DNA of 64,000 nt from Saccharofermentans sp. (GCA_024403855.1 JAKSRC010000009.1:1-64000); one strand, 5' to 3'; counted from the stretch's first letter, positions 53,022 through 62,167 are shown. The notes: generated by a model from the sequence alone, not told the origin. Translations and numbers: made by a program.

Positions 53022-54017
53022 TCAGAACTGATACTTAGGCCAGATACCCTTCTTATCGTGGGTATGTTCAGGGAGCTGATAAAGATCGTGACCAGGATAG
53101 TCATTACCTTCAACAATAACAGGACCGTCAGGTGTGAAACATACATCCCAGCCAATAAAACCGACCTGAGGAACTACCATTGCGGCTTTTGAGCACATAT
53201 CGATTACTTCATCCCACATAGGGAAAACGAAGCCCTTAAAGATAGCACCGGTCATAGGGTGCTTCTCATAGAGAACTTTAGTCTTATCAATAGGGAAATC
53301 GATAATCTCACCGGTCTTTTCATCAACCGGAGCTGTCATACCGCCACTGTTGAAATTATCAACGCTATGTCCGTAATTACCGAATCTTACACAGGCGCTG
53401 GCGATATGTACCTTTCCTTCCCTTTGAATCGTAACAAGTCTTACTGTATTGATCGCATAAGGATAAATCGCACTTACCGCAGGATGCTGAACAATAAGCT
53501 CCTCAAAGAAATGAGGTCTTTCCTGATTTACGAGTCTTTCATAAATACTCTCGGCAGATTCAGCCTTACAGTCAATCTTCTCAACAGTCTTACCGCAAGA
53601 GCCCAAATCAGCCTTTGCCATAAGGAAATCATGACTGTTGATAAAATCAATTACTTCCTGCTTATTGTCTTTCCTTATCTCAAGCCACTTACGGCCAAGG
53701 AATTCACCAAAGCGCTTATTAAATTCGATTTTGTTATCAATGAGGTCAGTGTAATTAGGATCGTTATATCTTTTTACAAGGTCATAGTTACGACCTCTGG
53801 TGATATAGGTATCGCGCTCCTTGTCAGTGAGGTTATACATCTCATAAAGCCAGTAATCCATGTAACCTGCACCGAATTTACGACCGCAATGAATCATATC
53901 GAAAAATATCCACACGCGGGATTTACCGCTTTTCTGGTGGATATCTTTAATCTTGGCGTTCATCGCCTTATAGTCCATACGCGTAACGCGTCTTATCAGA
54001 TAACTTAATTTAGGCAT
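53022..54017 (-). CDS. Sugar-transfer-associated ATP-grasp protein
   Basis: This ATP-grasp enzyme is of the kind found near glycan genes: KADLGSCGKTVEKI (phosphate loop), FFEELIVQHPAVSAIYPYAINTVRLVT, NFNSGGMTAPVDEKTGEI and GWDVCFTPDGPVIVEGNDYPGHD for metal binding. It probably ligates an acid to an amine, product unknown. The frame starts at 54038, but a TATAAT box lies six bases before the ATG at 54017, so this ATG is preferred and the mRNA may have almost no leader. It is divergent from ddh. Confidence 0.8.
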   Translation of the reverse strand: MPKLSYLIRRVTRMDYKAMNAKIKDIHQKSGKSRVWIFFDMIHCGRKFGAGYMDYWLYEMYNLTDKERDTYITRGRNYDLVKRYNDPNYTDLIDNKIEFNKRFGEFLGRKWLEIRKDNKQEVIDFINSHDFLMAKADLGSCGKTVEKIDCKAESAESIYERLVNQERPHFFEELIVQHPAVSAIYPYAINTVRLVTIQREGKVHIASACVRFGNYGHSVDNFNSGGMTAPVDEKTGEIIDFPIDKTKVLYEKHPMTGAIFKGFVFPMWDEVIDMCSKAAMVVPQVGFIGWDVCFTPDGPVIVEGNDYPGHDLYQLPEHTHDKKGIWPKYQF

Positions 54018-54118
54018 AAAGAAATTATAATACAACATTGAGATTTTTGTTATAATTGCGTTCGAACATTACATTACTAGTAAAATACTAGGTAATTAAT
54101 CTATAGGAGGCTTCAAAA

Positions 54119-55105
54119 ATGGCAATCAGAATAGGTATTTTAGGTTACGGAAATCTCGCTAAGGGCGTAGAACTTTCCATCAGACAGAATAAGGACATGG
54201 AGCTTGCAGCCATCTTCACAAGAAGAGACCCTGCTACAGTAAAGCCTCTTACATCAGGCGTATCTGTTGCTTCCACAGCAGACATCAAGGACTATCAGGA
54301 TAAGATCGATGTTCTCGTAATCTGCGGTGGTTCAGCTACTGATCTTCCCCAGCAGACACCTGAATATGCTGCAATGTTCAACGTAATCGACAGCTTCGAT
54401 ACACACGCTAAGATTCCTGAGCACTTTGCAAATGTTGATAAGGCAGCTATGGCTTCCGGCCACACATCTCTTATCTCTGCAGGATGGGATCCCGGTATGT
54501 TCTCCCTTAACAGGCTTTACGGAAGTTGCATTCTTCCTGAAGGTAAGGATTACACATTCTGGGGCAAGGGCGTATCACAGGGACACTCCGACGCTATCAG
54601 AAGAGTACCCGGTGTTAAGAATGGCAAGCAGTATACAATTCCTGTTGAAAGCGCTCTCGAAGCAGTAAGATCCGGTTCTGAGCCTGAACTTACAACTCGT
54701 CAGAAGCATACAAGAGAGTGCTTCGTTGTTGCTGAGGAAGGCGCTGATCTTGCTCTCATCGAAAAGACAATCAAGGAAATGCCTAACTACTTTGCAGATT
54801 ACGACACAACAGTTCACTTCATCTCCGAAGAAGAATTTGCAAGAGATCACTCACGCATCAACCATGGTGGTTTCGTATTCCGTACAGGTAAGACAGGTGT
54901 TAACGGAGAGAATACTCACGTTATCGAGTACTCATTGAAGCTCGATTCCAACCCTGAATTCACAGGTTCTGTCCTCACTGCATATGCACGTGCAATCTAT
55001 CGTCTCTCCCAGAAGAGCGATTTTGGCTGCAAGACAGTTTTCGATGTAGCTCCTGCCCTCCTCTCACCTTTGTCCGGCGAAGAATTAAGAGCTCACATGC
55101 TTTAA
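54119..55105 (+). CDS. ddh: Meso-diaminopimelate dehydrogenase
   Basis: Ddh makes meso-diaminopimelate from tetrahydrodipicolinate in one NADPH-dependent step for lysine and peptidoglycan. The 328-residue protein has GILGYGNLAKGVE (NADPH loop), the GGSATDLP segment, SAGWDPGMFS and the HxRxNHGGF-like end (DHSRINHGGFVFRTGKT). TATAGGAGG lies upstream of the ATG. A strong terminator follows. Confidence 0.96.
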   Translation: MAIRIGILGYGNLAKGVELSIRQNKDMELAAIFTRRDPATVKPLTSGVSVASTADIKDYQDKIDVLVICGGSATDLPQQTPEYAAMFNVIDSFDTHAKIPEHFANVDKAAMASGHTSLISAGWDPGMFSLNRLYGSCILPEGKDYTFWGKGVSQGHSDAIRRVPGVKNGKQYTIPVESALEAVRSGSEPELTTRQKHTRECFVVAEEGADLALIEKTIKEMPNYFADYDTTVHFISEEEFARDHSRINHGGFVFRTGKTGVNGENTHVIEYSLKLDSNPEFTGSVLTAYARAIYRLSQKSDFGCKTVFDVAPALLSPLSGEELRAHML

Positions 55106-55130
55106 TAGCCGAAATCAATAAACAATATTT

Positions 55131-55173
55131 AGGGGCTGTGAAAAACTATATGTTTTTCATGGCCTCTTTTTTT
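55131..55173 (+). terminator. Terminator after ddh
   Basis: A stem of about 16 bp with three G-U pairs (AGGGGCTGTGAAAAAC / GTTTTTCATGGCCTCT) and loop TATAT is followed by TTTTTTT. Confidence 0.9.
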
Positions 55174-55479
55174 GTGCGCGTGGGGAGCTGGTGGTGAGAG
55201 TGAAGAGGTGCAATTATCCATAATCTTTATTTTCGAGCGATCTGGATAAGAAATTGTCAATCGCAATTCTCTTTGCACTTGCTTTTCCACATTCACGTAG
55301 GATTCACGAAAATTGCGATTTTCGTGAACGTAGCGTGAAAATCAACCCAAAGTGTACGATTTATTCACGAAATCAGCGTTTTTCGTGAATATTCCGTATC
55401 GGGAGTGGTAGCGCAAAAGCAGACACAACAAAAAGGAGCTGTGAAACCTACTTGTTAGTTAGGTTATTTCACAGCCCCT
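55131..55479. repeat. Element bounded by 13-bp inverted repeats, with internal TTCACG palindromes
   Basis: AGGGGCTGTGAAA at 55131-55143 and its exact complement at 55467-55479 bound the segment. Inside are two near-perfect palindromes. The first, at 55303-55328, has 11-base arms TTCACGAAAAT / ATTTTCGTGAA and a TGCG loop; it lies within a longer imperfect palindrome at 55292-55339. The second is at 55362-55391, arms TATTCACGAAA / TTTCGTGAATA. Six TTCACG/CGTGAA copies occur in about 100 bp. It could be a small noncoding repeat element or a protein-binding cluster; no transposase is present. Confidence 0.6.
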
Positions 55480-55481
55480 TT
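55432..55481. terminator. Long hairpin, probable bidirectional terminator
   Basis: A stem with bulges (AAAGG-GCTGTGAAA / TTTCACAGC-CCTTT and CCTA/TTAGG) is flanked by short T-runs on both strands. It lies between convergent ddh and ilvE. Confidence 0.6.
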
Positions 55482-55499
55482 ATTTGTGTGTACCAAAGA

Positions 55500-55535
55500 A
55501 ATACCGGGAAAAGCATTTCTGCCACTCCCGGTATT
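55500..55535 (-). terminator. Terminator after ilvE
   Basis: The arms AATACCGGGA / TCCCGGTATT with a loop of about 16 bases are followed on the minus strand by TTCTTTGG, about 30 bp past the stop of ilvE. Confidence 0.7.
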
Positions 55536-55567
55536 CCTTTGCCTCTAGATAGTTTGTAAATTAGGAA

Positions 55568-56602
55568 TTAGAGCTTGATCTCCATGATCCAGCCTTCAGG
55601 TGCTTCAACAGTACCCATCTGGATGCCGGTCAATGTCTCTCTGAGCTTTGTCATGACAGGGCCCATCTCTTCCATACCGGAAGCGAATGTGAACTCCTTG
55701 CCGTGATCGTAGATAGCACCAAGAGGTGAGATAACCGCAGCTGTACCGCAGAGACCACCTTCTGTGAACTTACCGCTCATGATCTCATCGAGGTAAACTT
55801 CACGCTCTTCGATCTTCATGCCGCAGTAGTGCTCTGCAACGTAAACCAAAGATCTTCTTGTGATTGAAGGAAGAATTGAATCAGACTTAGGTACAACGAG
55901 TGTTCCCTTGCCGTCTGTGAGGATGATGTTAGCACCACCTGTCTCCTCGATCTTTGTACGTGTAGCGGGATCAAGATAGATATTCTCAGCAAAACCTTCG
56001 TTGTGAGCTGTAACGATTGCATGCAAGGACATAGCATAGTTAAGACCAGCCTTGATGTTACCTGTTCCGTGCGGAGCAGCACGATCGAAATCAGAAATCT
56101 TAACTCTGATCGGCTTAGCACCACCCTTGAAGTAAGGGCCTACAGGTGTAGCGAAGATTCTGTACTGATAGTCATCAGCAGGCTTAACGCCGATAACGGG
56201 GTTAATACCAAAGATATAAGGTCTGAGGTACAAAGAAGCACCTGAACCATACGGAGGAACCCATGCAGCATTACCTGCAACTGTCTCCTGAACTGACTTT
56301 AAGAACAACTCCTTGGAAATCGGAGGAATCTCAAGGCGAACTGCTGAGTCGTGAAGTCTGTCAGCGTTGAGGTCAGGACGGAAAGTAACGATTCTGCCGT
56401 CGATTGTCTCGTAAGCCTTAAGGCCTTCAAATACTGTCTGAGCATACTGGAGAACGCCTGCGTCCTCACTCATAACGATCATATCGTCATCAATGAGCGC
56501 GCCCTCATCCCATGCGCCGTTTGTGTAGTTAGCTACAAATCTTTTGTCTGTCTTCTGATAAGAGAATGTCAGGTTAGACCAATCGATATTCTTCTTTTCC
56601 AT
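55568..56602 (-). CDS. ilvE: Branched-chain amino acid aminotransferase
   Basis: The fold-type IV PLP enzyme moves amino groups between glutamate and leucine, isoleucine or valine. The 344-residue protein has QYAQTVFEGLKAYETIDGRIVTFRPDLNADRL, the PLP-lysine segment GTGNIKAGLNYAMSLHA and EETGGANIILTD with GTAAVISPLG at the end, as in the BCAT class with an N-terminal extension. It and a VorB-type oxidoreductase in this window could work in opposite directions on branched-chain 2-oxoacids. Confidence 0.95.
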   Translation of the reverse strand: MEKKNIDWSNLTFSYQKTDKRFVANYTNGAWDEGALIDDDMIVMSEDAGVLQYAQTVFEGLKAYETIDGRIVTFRPDLNADRLHDSAVRLEIPPISKELFLKSVQETVAGNAAWVPPYGSGASLYLRPYIFGINPVIGVKPADDYQYRIFATPVGPYFKGGAKPIRVKISDFDRAAPHGTGNIKAGLNYAMSLHAIVTAHNEGFAENIYLDPATRTKIEETGGANIILTDGKGTLVVPKSDSILPSITRRSLVYVAEHYCGMKIEEREVYLDEIMSGKFTEGGLCGTAAVISPLGAIYDHGKEFTFASGMEEMGPVMTKLRETLTGIQMGTVEAPEGWIMEIKL

Positions 56603-56682
56603 AGAACATTCCTTCTTTCTTCAAGTTTGTTTTTAATTAGTTACGCATTTTACCACTCGAAAATACGAAAATCACCTACAAA

Positions 56683-57792
56683 TTATACGAATCTGTATCC
56701 GCAAACGTGGTAAACCTTTTTACCTGCCTTAATTACAGGTGAATCAAAACCAGTGAGATTGACCGCATTAGGAACCATCTGAGCCTCAAGGCAGATAGCA
56801 TCATACTGACCGTAAGCCTTGGTTGTCTTCTGATCAAGAGGGCTGCCAAGATTGTTGCCTGCATAAATCTGAATACCGGGAAGATCTGTAAGGCATTCCA
56901 TTGTAATTCCCGATTCAGGAGCTGTAACTGCAGCAGCAAATGAGAATGCACCGGCTGTAGTATTAAGGCAGAAATTCTGGTCAATACCCTTTGAAATAAC
57001 CATCTGGTGCTCCTGGCTGTCATTAAGTTCGCCAATGAAACGATACTCTCTGCAATCGAATACAGTTCCTTCTACATCGAGGAGTTCACCTGTAGGAACA
57101 TTCATATCATCCTTAATTGTGATCTTGTCAGAGTTGATCATGATGAGGTCATTATTTACAGTGCCTTCAGCATTCTCACCTCTTAAGTTGAAGTAAGCGT
57201 GATTTGTAGGAGCGAAAATAGTGTCCTTATCTGTCTTACCACAATAAAGGAGAAGGAATGTCTTATCTTCAAGCCAGCAATACATTACCTTTGTATCAAG
57301 ATTGCCAGGGAAGCCTGTAGCTCCGTCAGGGCTGACATAGCTCAAAAGAACAGCACCGCCATCACAACCGGGAATACCTGCGATCTTTGAATCGAGGATA
57401 ATCTCATCTGCCTCTTCTTCTGTAAGGATCTTGCCGTCCCAGAAAACATTGTGGTAACCGGGATTGCCTGAATGGAGATTATTCTCGCCTTCATTCTTTG
57501 GAATATGATATTCTTCACCATTGATAACAAAAGAAGCGTTCTTGATTCTGTTAGCAGAACGTCCAACAACAGCGCCATGATTAGCACCATTACCCATATA
57601 TTCATCAAGGCCCTTGCAGCCGAGCATAATATCAATAGGCTTGCCATCCTTGTCAGGAACAATAAGATCTGTAATAACAGCACCGTATGTAATAACGGAT
57701 GCTTCGTATCCGCCGTCGATCTTCATTGTGAATTTGGTCGCTTTGAGATCGGGATTCTTAACTGATAAATAGTCGCTTGTAGTAATGCTCAT
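56683..57792 (-). CDS. galM: Aldose 1-epimerase
   Basis: It interconverts alpha and beta anomers of free sugars. The 369-residue protein has GAVITDLIVPDKDG, the substrate-binding GRSANRIKNA and NLHSG, the catalytic His region PTNHAYFNLRG and the C-terminal GIQIYAGNNL with catalytic Glu. Start is a good ATG with GGGAGG nearby. No other galactose genes lie beside it. Confidence 0.93.
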   Translation of the reverse strand: MSITTSDYLSVKNPDLKATKFTMKIDGGYEASVITYGAVITDLIVPDKDGKPIDIMLGCKGLDEYMGNGANHGAVVGRSANRIKNASFVINGEEYHIPKNEGENNLHSGNPGYHNVFWDGKILTEEEADEIILDSKIAGIPGCDGGAVLLSYVSPDGATGFPGNLDTKVMYCWLEDKTFLLLYCGKTDKDTIFAPTNHAYFNLRGENAEGTVNNDLIMINSDKITIKDDMNVPTGELLDVEGTVFDCREYRFIGELNDSQEHQMVISKGIDQNFCLNTTAGAFSFAAAVTAPESGITMECLTDLPGIQIYAGNNLGSPLDQKTTKAYGQYDAICLEAQMVPNAVNLTGFDSPVIKAGKKVYHVCGYRFV

Positions 57793-57909
57793 TGCGCTTA
57801 CCTCCCATATTTATTAAGACAGATTATAGCATAATATTCAGACTTCAAGCCTTTACCTAGCAGGTTTTGGGCGCACGCTTTAGTAATACTTTCCTGCGTC
57901 GTAACGACC

Positions 57910-57935
57910 AAGAAGGCCGTAAATACGGCCTTCTT
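57910..57935. other. Perfect 12-bp hairpin downstream of ppk
   Basis: AAGAAGGCCGTA and TACGGCCTTCTT are perfectly complementary around two bases. No T-tract follows on either strand, so termination is unproven; it may cap the ppx-ppk mRNA. Confidence 0.5.
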
Positions 57936-58027
57936 GAAATACAAATCGCAGTCTTTTAAACCTGCTTTGAGCCGTAGCTCTTAGCAAGATGACTAATTAC
58001 AAATTCCACTTTTATCCCCAATAAAAA

Positions 58028-60442
58028 TTAGATCTTCGGGCTCTCCTCAGGGATGAACTCACGTTTGTCGACAGCATCCTTATAGCGGTCAGCAACTGCT
58101 GCATTAGCAAGTTCAATAAGCATCTGCTGAGAGTCAATCTTTGCTTTGCCTCTGAGATCAAGCTTGTTATATGTACCATCAGGAGCAAGAATATTTGCTC
58201 TGACAGTGTCACTCAGCTGAACATCAAGGACTTCCATTACACGCGCTCTGCACTCTGCATCTTCGATCGGGAACAACAACTCAACACGACGGTTAAGGTT
58301 TCTGGGCATCCAGTCAGCTGATGCAAGATAAAGATCTTCGTGTCCTTCGTTATAGAAATAGAAAATTCTTGAATGTTCAAGGAATCTACCTGTGATTGAA
58401 CGAACTGTGATATTTTCGCTCATTCCCGGAATTCCGGCTCTGAGGCAACAAATACCTCTTACGATAAGATCGATCTTAACGCCTGCATTTGAAGCCGCAT
58501 ACAAAGCTTTGATGATGCTTCCGTCAACAAGTGAATTAACCTTTGCGATAATGCGGGCAGGCTTTCCGGCCTTTGCATTTTCTTCTTCACGCTTAATTCT
58601 TGCGATGAAGGAATCCTTCATCCACAACGGTGCAGGAATGAGTCTTCTCCATGTCTGAGGAATTGAGAATCCTGAGAGCATATTGAAGAATTCTGATGCA
58701 TCTTCACCAAATGATTCAGATGCGGTAAAGATTCCAAGGTCTGTATAGATCTTGGCAGTAACATCATTATAGTTGCCTGTCGCAAGGTGGAGATATCTTC
58801 TGATACCTTCTTCTTCCTTTCTTACGACAAGAGTTATCTTACTGTGAGTCTTAAGACCGACAAGTCCATAAATAACGTGACATCCGGCATTCTCAAGTTT
58901 CTTCGCCCAGTTGATGTTATTCTCTTCATCAAATCTGGCTTTGAGCTCAACCAATACCATTACCTGCTTACCATTCTGTGCAGCCTCAAGCAAGGAAGCA
59001 ATAATCGGTGATCTGTCAGATACTCTGTACAATGTCTGCTTTATCGCAAGTACATTAGGATCCCTTGCAGCCTGCTTAACGAATTCAAGAACAGGTTCGA
59101 ATGTTTCATAAGGATGATGAACAATCCTGTCCTTCTTTCTGATCTGCTCGAAAATATCGAGCTCGCTTACAGGGCCATCGAAAGAAGCAGCCTCTGCAGG
59201 AGTGTGCGGTGCATAGCACAATTCAGGATGCTTTGCTTTGCAGGCAGAGGAAAGCTTGGAGAGGAATGTCAGGTCGATAGGTCCATTGACGCTGAAGACA
59301 TCGCCTTCATCAACGTCCAATTCTTCCACGATATAACTCATAAGATCTGGATCGATATCATCCTGAACTTCAAGTCTGATAATCTCACCGAATCTTCTTC
59401 TTCTGACCTGCTCTTCGATTTCCTTTAAGAGGTCTTCAGCTTCATCTTCGTCGATATCAAGATCGGCATTTCGCATTACACGGTAAAAACCTGTAGCTAC
59501 AACTGAATGTCCATCAAAGAGCATGCCAATATTTGCTCTGATTATCTGCTCGATAGGAACAAATACATCACCATCATCTGTGGGAATCTGATAGAGTCTC
59601 TTTACAACGGTCGGAATCTGAACTGTTGCATAGATATACTTCTCATCATTTACGGACTTCTTTGCATTGCTGATTCCGTCAACTGCCTTTTCCTGAAGTT
59701 TGATTTTCTTAGGGTCATTCTTAAGCATGACACACATATTCAGCATTCGGTTGTAAATGAGAGGGAAAGGTCTTGAAGAATCTACCGCCATCGGAGTCAG
59801 AATCGGATAAAGCACCGTCTTGAAATAAGTATCGGCAATCTCTTTCTGCTGCTCAGTCAGTTCATCGTAGTTTCTGAAGAAAATCTTCTCCTGCTCAAGA
59901 GCCGGAACAAGTGATCTGCCAAATGTTGAATACATGACAGACATTGTCTTTCTTGTTTTCTGGTCGATTCGCTCGAGCTGTTCATTAATAGTAAATCCGG
60001 CGATATCACGCTCAGAAAAATCAATACTCTGCATATCTCTCAATGAAGCTACTCTTACGATATAGAATTCATCAAGATTCGAAGCTGTGATTGCAAGGAA
60101 GTTAAGTCTCTCAAGAAGCGGATTCTTCGAATCTCTTGCTTCATGCAAAATTCTCTCGTCAAACTCGAGCCATGAAAGCTCACGGTTATAGAATGTCGAA
60201 TTACCACTAAGGAAAGATGCATTGGATTCAGTATAAGGAACTTCCTTATTGCCCTTCTTTGCAGATGTTTTCTTAGTTGCTGCTTTCTTTGCAACGGTCT
60301 TCTTGGCCGCTGTCTTCTTTTCAACATCCTTCTTGGCAACAGTTTTCTTTGTTGTTGCCTTTTTTGCTGCTGTCTTCTTTGCAGTTGTTTTCTTTGCTGT
60401 TGTATTTGTTTTACGCGCTGAAGCGTTCTTCTTAACTGCCAT
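58028..60442 (-). CDS. ppk: Polyphosphate kinase 1 with Lys/Ala/Thr-rich N-terminal tail
   Basis: Ppk1 builds polyphosphate from ATP. After residue 80 the protein is a normal Ppk1: FYNRELSWLEFDERILHEA, KQTLYRVSDRSPI, the phosphohistidine motifs GLKTHSKITLVVR and YLHLATGNYNDVTAKIYTDLG, and NRRVELLFPIED. Before it lie about 66 residues made of AAKKATTKK-type repeats (60245-60442), a disordered cationic extension that is not part of known Ppk1 folds. The ATG overlaps the ppx stop by one base, so the two opposing enzymes are translationally coupled. Confidence 0.96.
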   Translation of the reverse strand: MAVKKNASARKTNTTAKKTTAKKTAAKKATTKKTVAKKDVEKKTAAKKTVAKKAATKKTSAKKGNKEVPYTESNASFLSGNSTFYNRELSWLEFDERILHEARDSKNPLLERLNFLAITASNLDEFYIVRVASLRDMQSIDFSERDIAGFTINEQLERIDQKTRKTMSVMYSTFGRSLVPALEQEKIFFRNYDELTEQQKEIADTYFKTVLYPILTPMAVDSSRPFPLIYNRMLNMCVMLKNDPKKIKLQEKAVDGISNAKKSVNDEKYIYATVQIPTVVKRLYQIPTDDGDVFVPIEQIIRANIGMLFDGHSVVATGFYRVMRNADLDIDEDEAEDLLKEIEEQVRRRRFGEIIRLEVQDDIDPDLMSYIVEELDVDEGDVFSVNGPIDLTFLSKLSSACKAKHPELCYAPHTPAEAASFDGPVSELDIFEQIRKKDRIVHHPYETFEPVLEFVKQAARDPNVLAIKQTLYRVSDRSPIIASLLEAAQNGKQVMVLVELKARFDEENNINWAKKLENAGCHVIYGLVGLKTHSKITLVVRKEEEGIRRYLHLATGNYNDVTAKIYTDLGIFTASESFGEDASEFFNMLSGFSIPQTWRRLIPAPLWMKDSFIARIKREEENAKAGKPARIIAKVNSLVDGSIIKALYAASNAGVKIDLIVRGICCLRAGIPGMSENITVRSITGRFLEHSRIFYFYNEGHEDLYLASADWMPRNLNRRVELLFPIEDAECRARVMEVLDVQLSDTVRANILAPDGTYNKLDLRGKAKIDSQQMLIELANAAVADRYKDAVDKREFIPEESPKI

Positions 60443-61980
60443 TAGCCTTCCCTCCTGGTCTTAAGGACGGGCTTTACTCCCATTACGTCCTCAAACATTA
60501 CACTACGGTTCTCGAATGCCCATTTCTCAAAAGTCATATCTTCTGCACAATCACATGCTACAACGAGTTCTCCGTCTTTAATCTTGCATGAAATTGTTTT
60601 CGCTCTTTCCTTATGTGAAGCATCACAGGCATCGGCAATCTTCAGAATGGATGTGAGCTTTGACACTACGACCTTCTGGTCAGGCGGAAGGATTGAGTAA
60701 TAGTAACTGTCGTAAGGATTGCTCCTTGGATACAGTCTTACGATTATGGCGACCATATTGATCTCTTCATGATCAAGTCCCATAAAGTTTGTATTCTTAA
60801 TCAAGGAATAGGCAGCATCGCTGTGATTTCTTGAATGAACGAATTTACCTATTTCGTGGAGCATAACCGATACCTGCAAAAGCAAACGGTCACGGCTTCC
60901 AAGTCCACTTATCTTTTTAGTCTCATCGAAAATCTTTAAAGCAATATCTTCAACATAATCAAGGTGCTTTCTGTTGGAACGATATCTTTTCGCAATATGC
61001 TTTGAAGCTGAAATGATGTAACTGTCAGGCTCGATTTCTGTCTTAAGGCCCTGCGAGTTAACGCAATAGTGGTAGATGATACCGTCAGAAAGCGAAGCGT
61101 GCGGCATGTAAATCTTATCTACACCTGTGTACTCAAGCATATTCTTGATGATAAGAGCAGTTGGCAAAAGGAGCGGTGCAATTGGAGAAGGAATGTTGTT
61201 GTTAAGAGTAAGATCTGTAGGTCTTGTCTTAAGAAGATAATTGTAGACCTTAAGGAATTCTTCCTTCGTAAGAATTACAGAAGACATCATATCGTGCTCT
61301 GCAAGAAGCTTCATATAACCCATCTCGCCTGAAAAAGCGATAAGATTCTTGTATGTAATTCCCTTAGGTTCTACAGCGTGATAATCGTCAAGATCCTGAC
61401 CAATGAATTCTTCCATTACTTCTTCATAGTGAGAAGTTCTGTTCTGAAGATCAGAAAGAAGACCTGAAATTCTAAGTGAACCAAGCAAGAGGTTCTGGCT
61501 GAAAACAAATTCAGATTTATCGTAAACAGAAGCCTGAATCGATCCGGAACCGATATCAAGAATCATGGTTCCGTCAGCAATAATCTTTGCAAAATCAGGA
61601 TAGATAGCCTGAACGGCCAAAGTCTGATAATAACGCTCCATTGAATTATCGAGGACTTTGATCTTAAAGCCAGTTCTGGTTCTGATCTTCTCAATTACAA
61701 CTTCAGCATTTGAAGCATCTCTGAATGCAGAAGTAGCTACGCAGAAAACACGTGCAACGCCATATTCTTTGCACTTCTCATCAAACATCTTAAGGCATTT
61801 GCACAACTCTTCAACCTGAGCAGATGCGATAACGCCTAAACTATATGATTTTGTACCGAGATTCGTATATTTGCGGACTGCCTCAATCTCTTTGGGCTTT
61901 CCTTTGGAACCTATTTCAAAGATTTTCAGTCTGGCCGTCAGCGATCCGATATCAATAACTCCGACAAGCTTTTTTGCCAT
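60442..61980 (-). CDS. ppx: Exopolyphosphatase/GppA with C-terminal HD-like domain
   Basis: It removes terminal phosphates from polyphosphate, or hydrolyses pppGpp. The 512-residue protein has the ASKHA fold motifs GVIDIGSLTARLKIFEIG and MILDIGSGSIQASVYD, and a C-terminal helical domain with VMLHEIGKFVHSRNHSDAAY and the RLYPRSNP segment, as in full-length Ppx. The P-loop reads DIGSGS rather than DIGGGS. AAAGAGG lies ten bases upstream. It is the first gene of the ppx-ppk operon. Confidence 0.93.
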   Translation of the reverse strand: MAKKLVGVIDIGSLTARLKIFEIGSKGKPKEIEAVRKYTNLGTKSYSLGVIASAQVEELCKCLKMFDEKCKEYGVARVFCVATSAFRDASNAEVVIEKIRTRTGFKIKVLDNSMERYYQTLAVQAIYPDFAKIIADGTMILDIGSGSIQASVYDKSEFVFSQNLLLGSLRISGLLSDLQNRTSHYEEVMEEFIGQDLDDYHAVEPKGITYKNLIAFSGEMGYMKLLAEHDMMSSVILTKEEFLKVYNYLLKTRPTDLTLNNNIPSPIAPLLLPTALIIKNMLEYTGVDKIYMPHASLSDGIIYHYCVNSQGLKTEIEPDSYIISASKHIAKRYRSNRKHLDYVEDIALKIFDETKKISGLGSRDRLLLQVSVMLHEIGKFVHSRNHSDAAYSLIKNTNFMGLDHEEINMVAIIVRLYPRSNPYDSYYYSILPPDQKVVVSKLTSILKIADACDASHKERAKTISCKIKDGELVVACDCAEDMTFEKWAFENRSVMFEDVMGVKPVLKTRREG

Positions 61981-62018
61981 TTAATTAAACCTCTTTTCTA
62001 TCCTTATCAGAGATTGGA

Positions 62019-62064
62019 AATAACATCATCTGTTATCTCGGAGGCATATGGGCTATTACCTCCG
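62019..62064 (-). other. Two leader hairpins upstream of ppx
   Basis: CGGAGG/CCTCCG (62039-62064, 14-base loop) and ATAACA/TGTTAT (62020-62036, five-base loop) lie in the leader before ppx. The 100 bp further upstream are AT-rich with TAAAAT and TATAAA boxes but no clear -35 element. The hairpins may affect ppx translation or stability. Confidence 0.4.
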
Positions 62065-62167
62065 AAACATCAATTTATATTTTACAATAATTGTTGGTTT
62101 AATTAAACAATAGTCCTACTGAATTACTTCGTTTTTACTTTGTCTTTACCTAGTTTTTACTTCGATA

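Larger units (their letters stand above)
55106..55567. other. Noncoding 460-bp intergenic region between ddh and ilvE
   Basis: No coding frame I would support. It holds the ddh terminator, a palindrome-rich central part, two further hairpins and the ilvE terminator. The central part is described separately. Confidence 0.75.

Noticed and set aside
53259..54008. 249-residue plus-strand frame
   Set aside because: It is long but lies fully inside the ATP-grasp gene, lacks recognisable motifs and a ribosome binding site, and the minus-strand gene has clear family motifs.
55288..55391. Possible CRISPR array from repeated TTCACG units
   Set aside because: The units are short inverted palindromes with irregular spacing, not direct repeats with uniform spacers, and no cas genes lie nearby.
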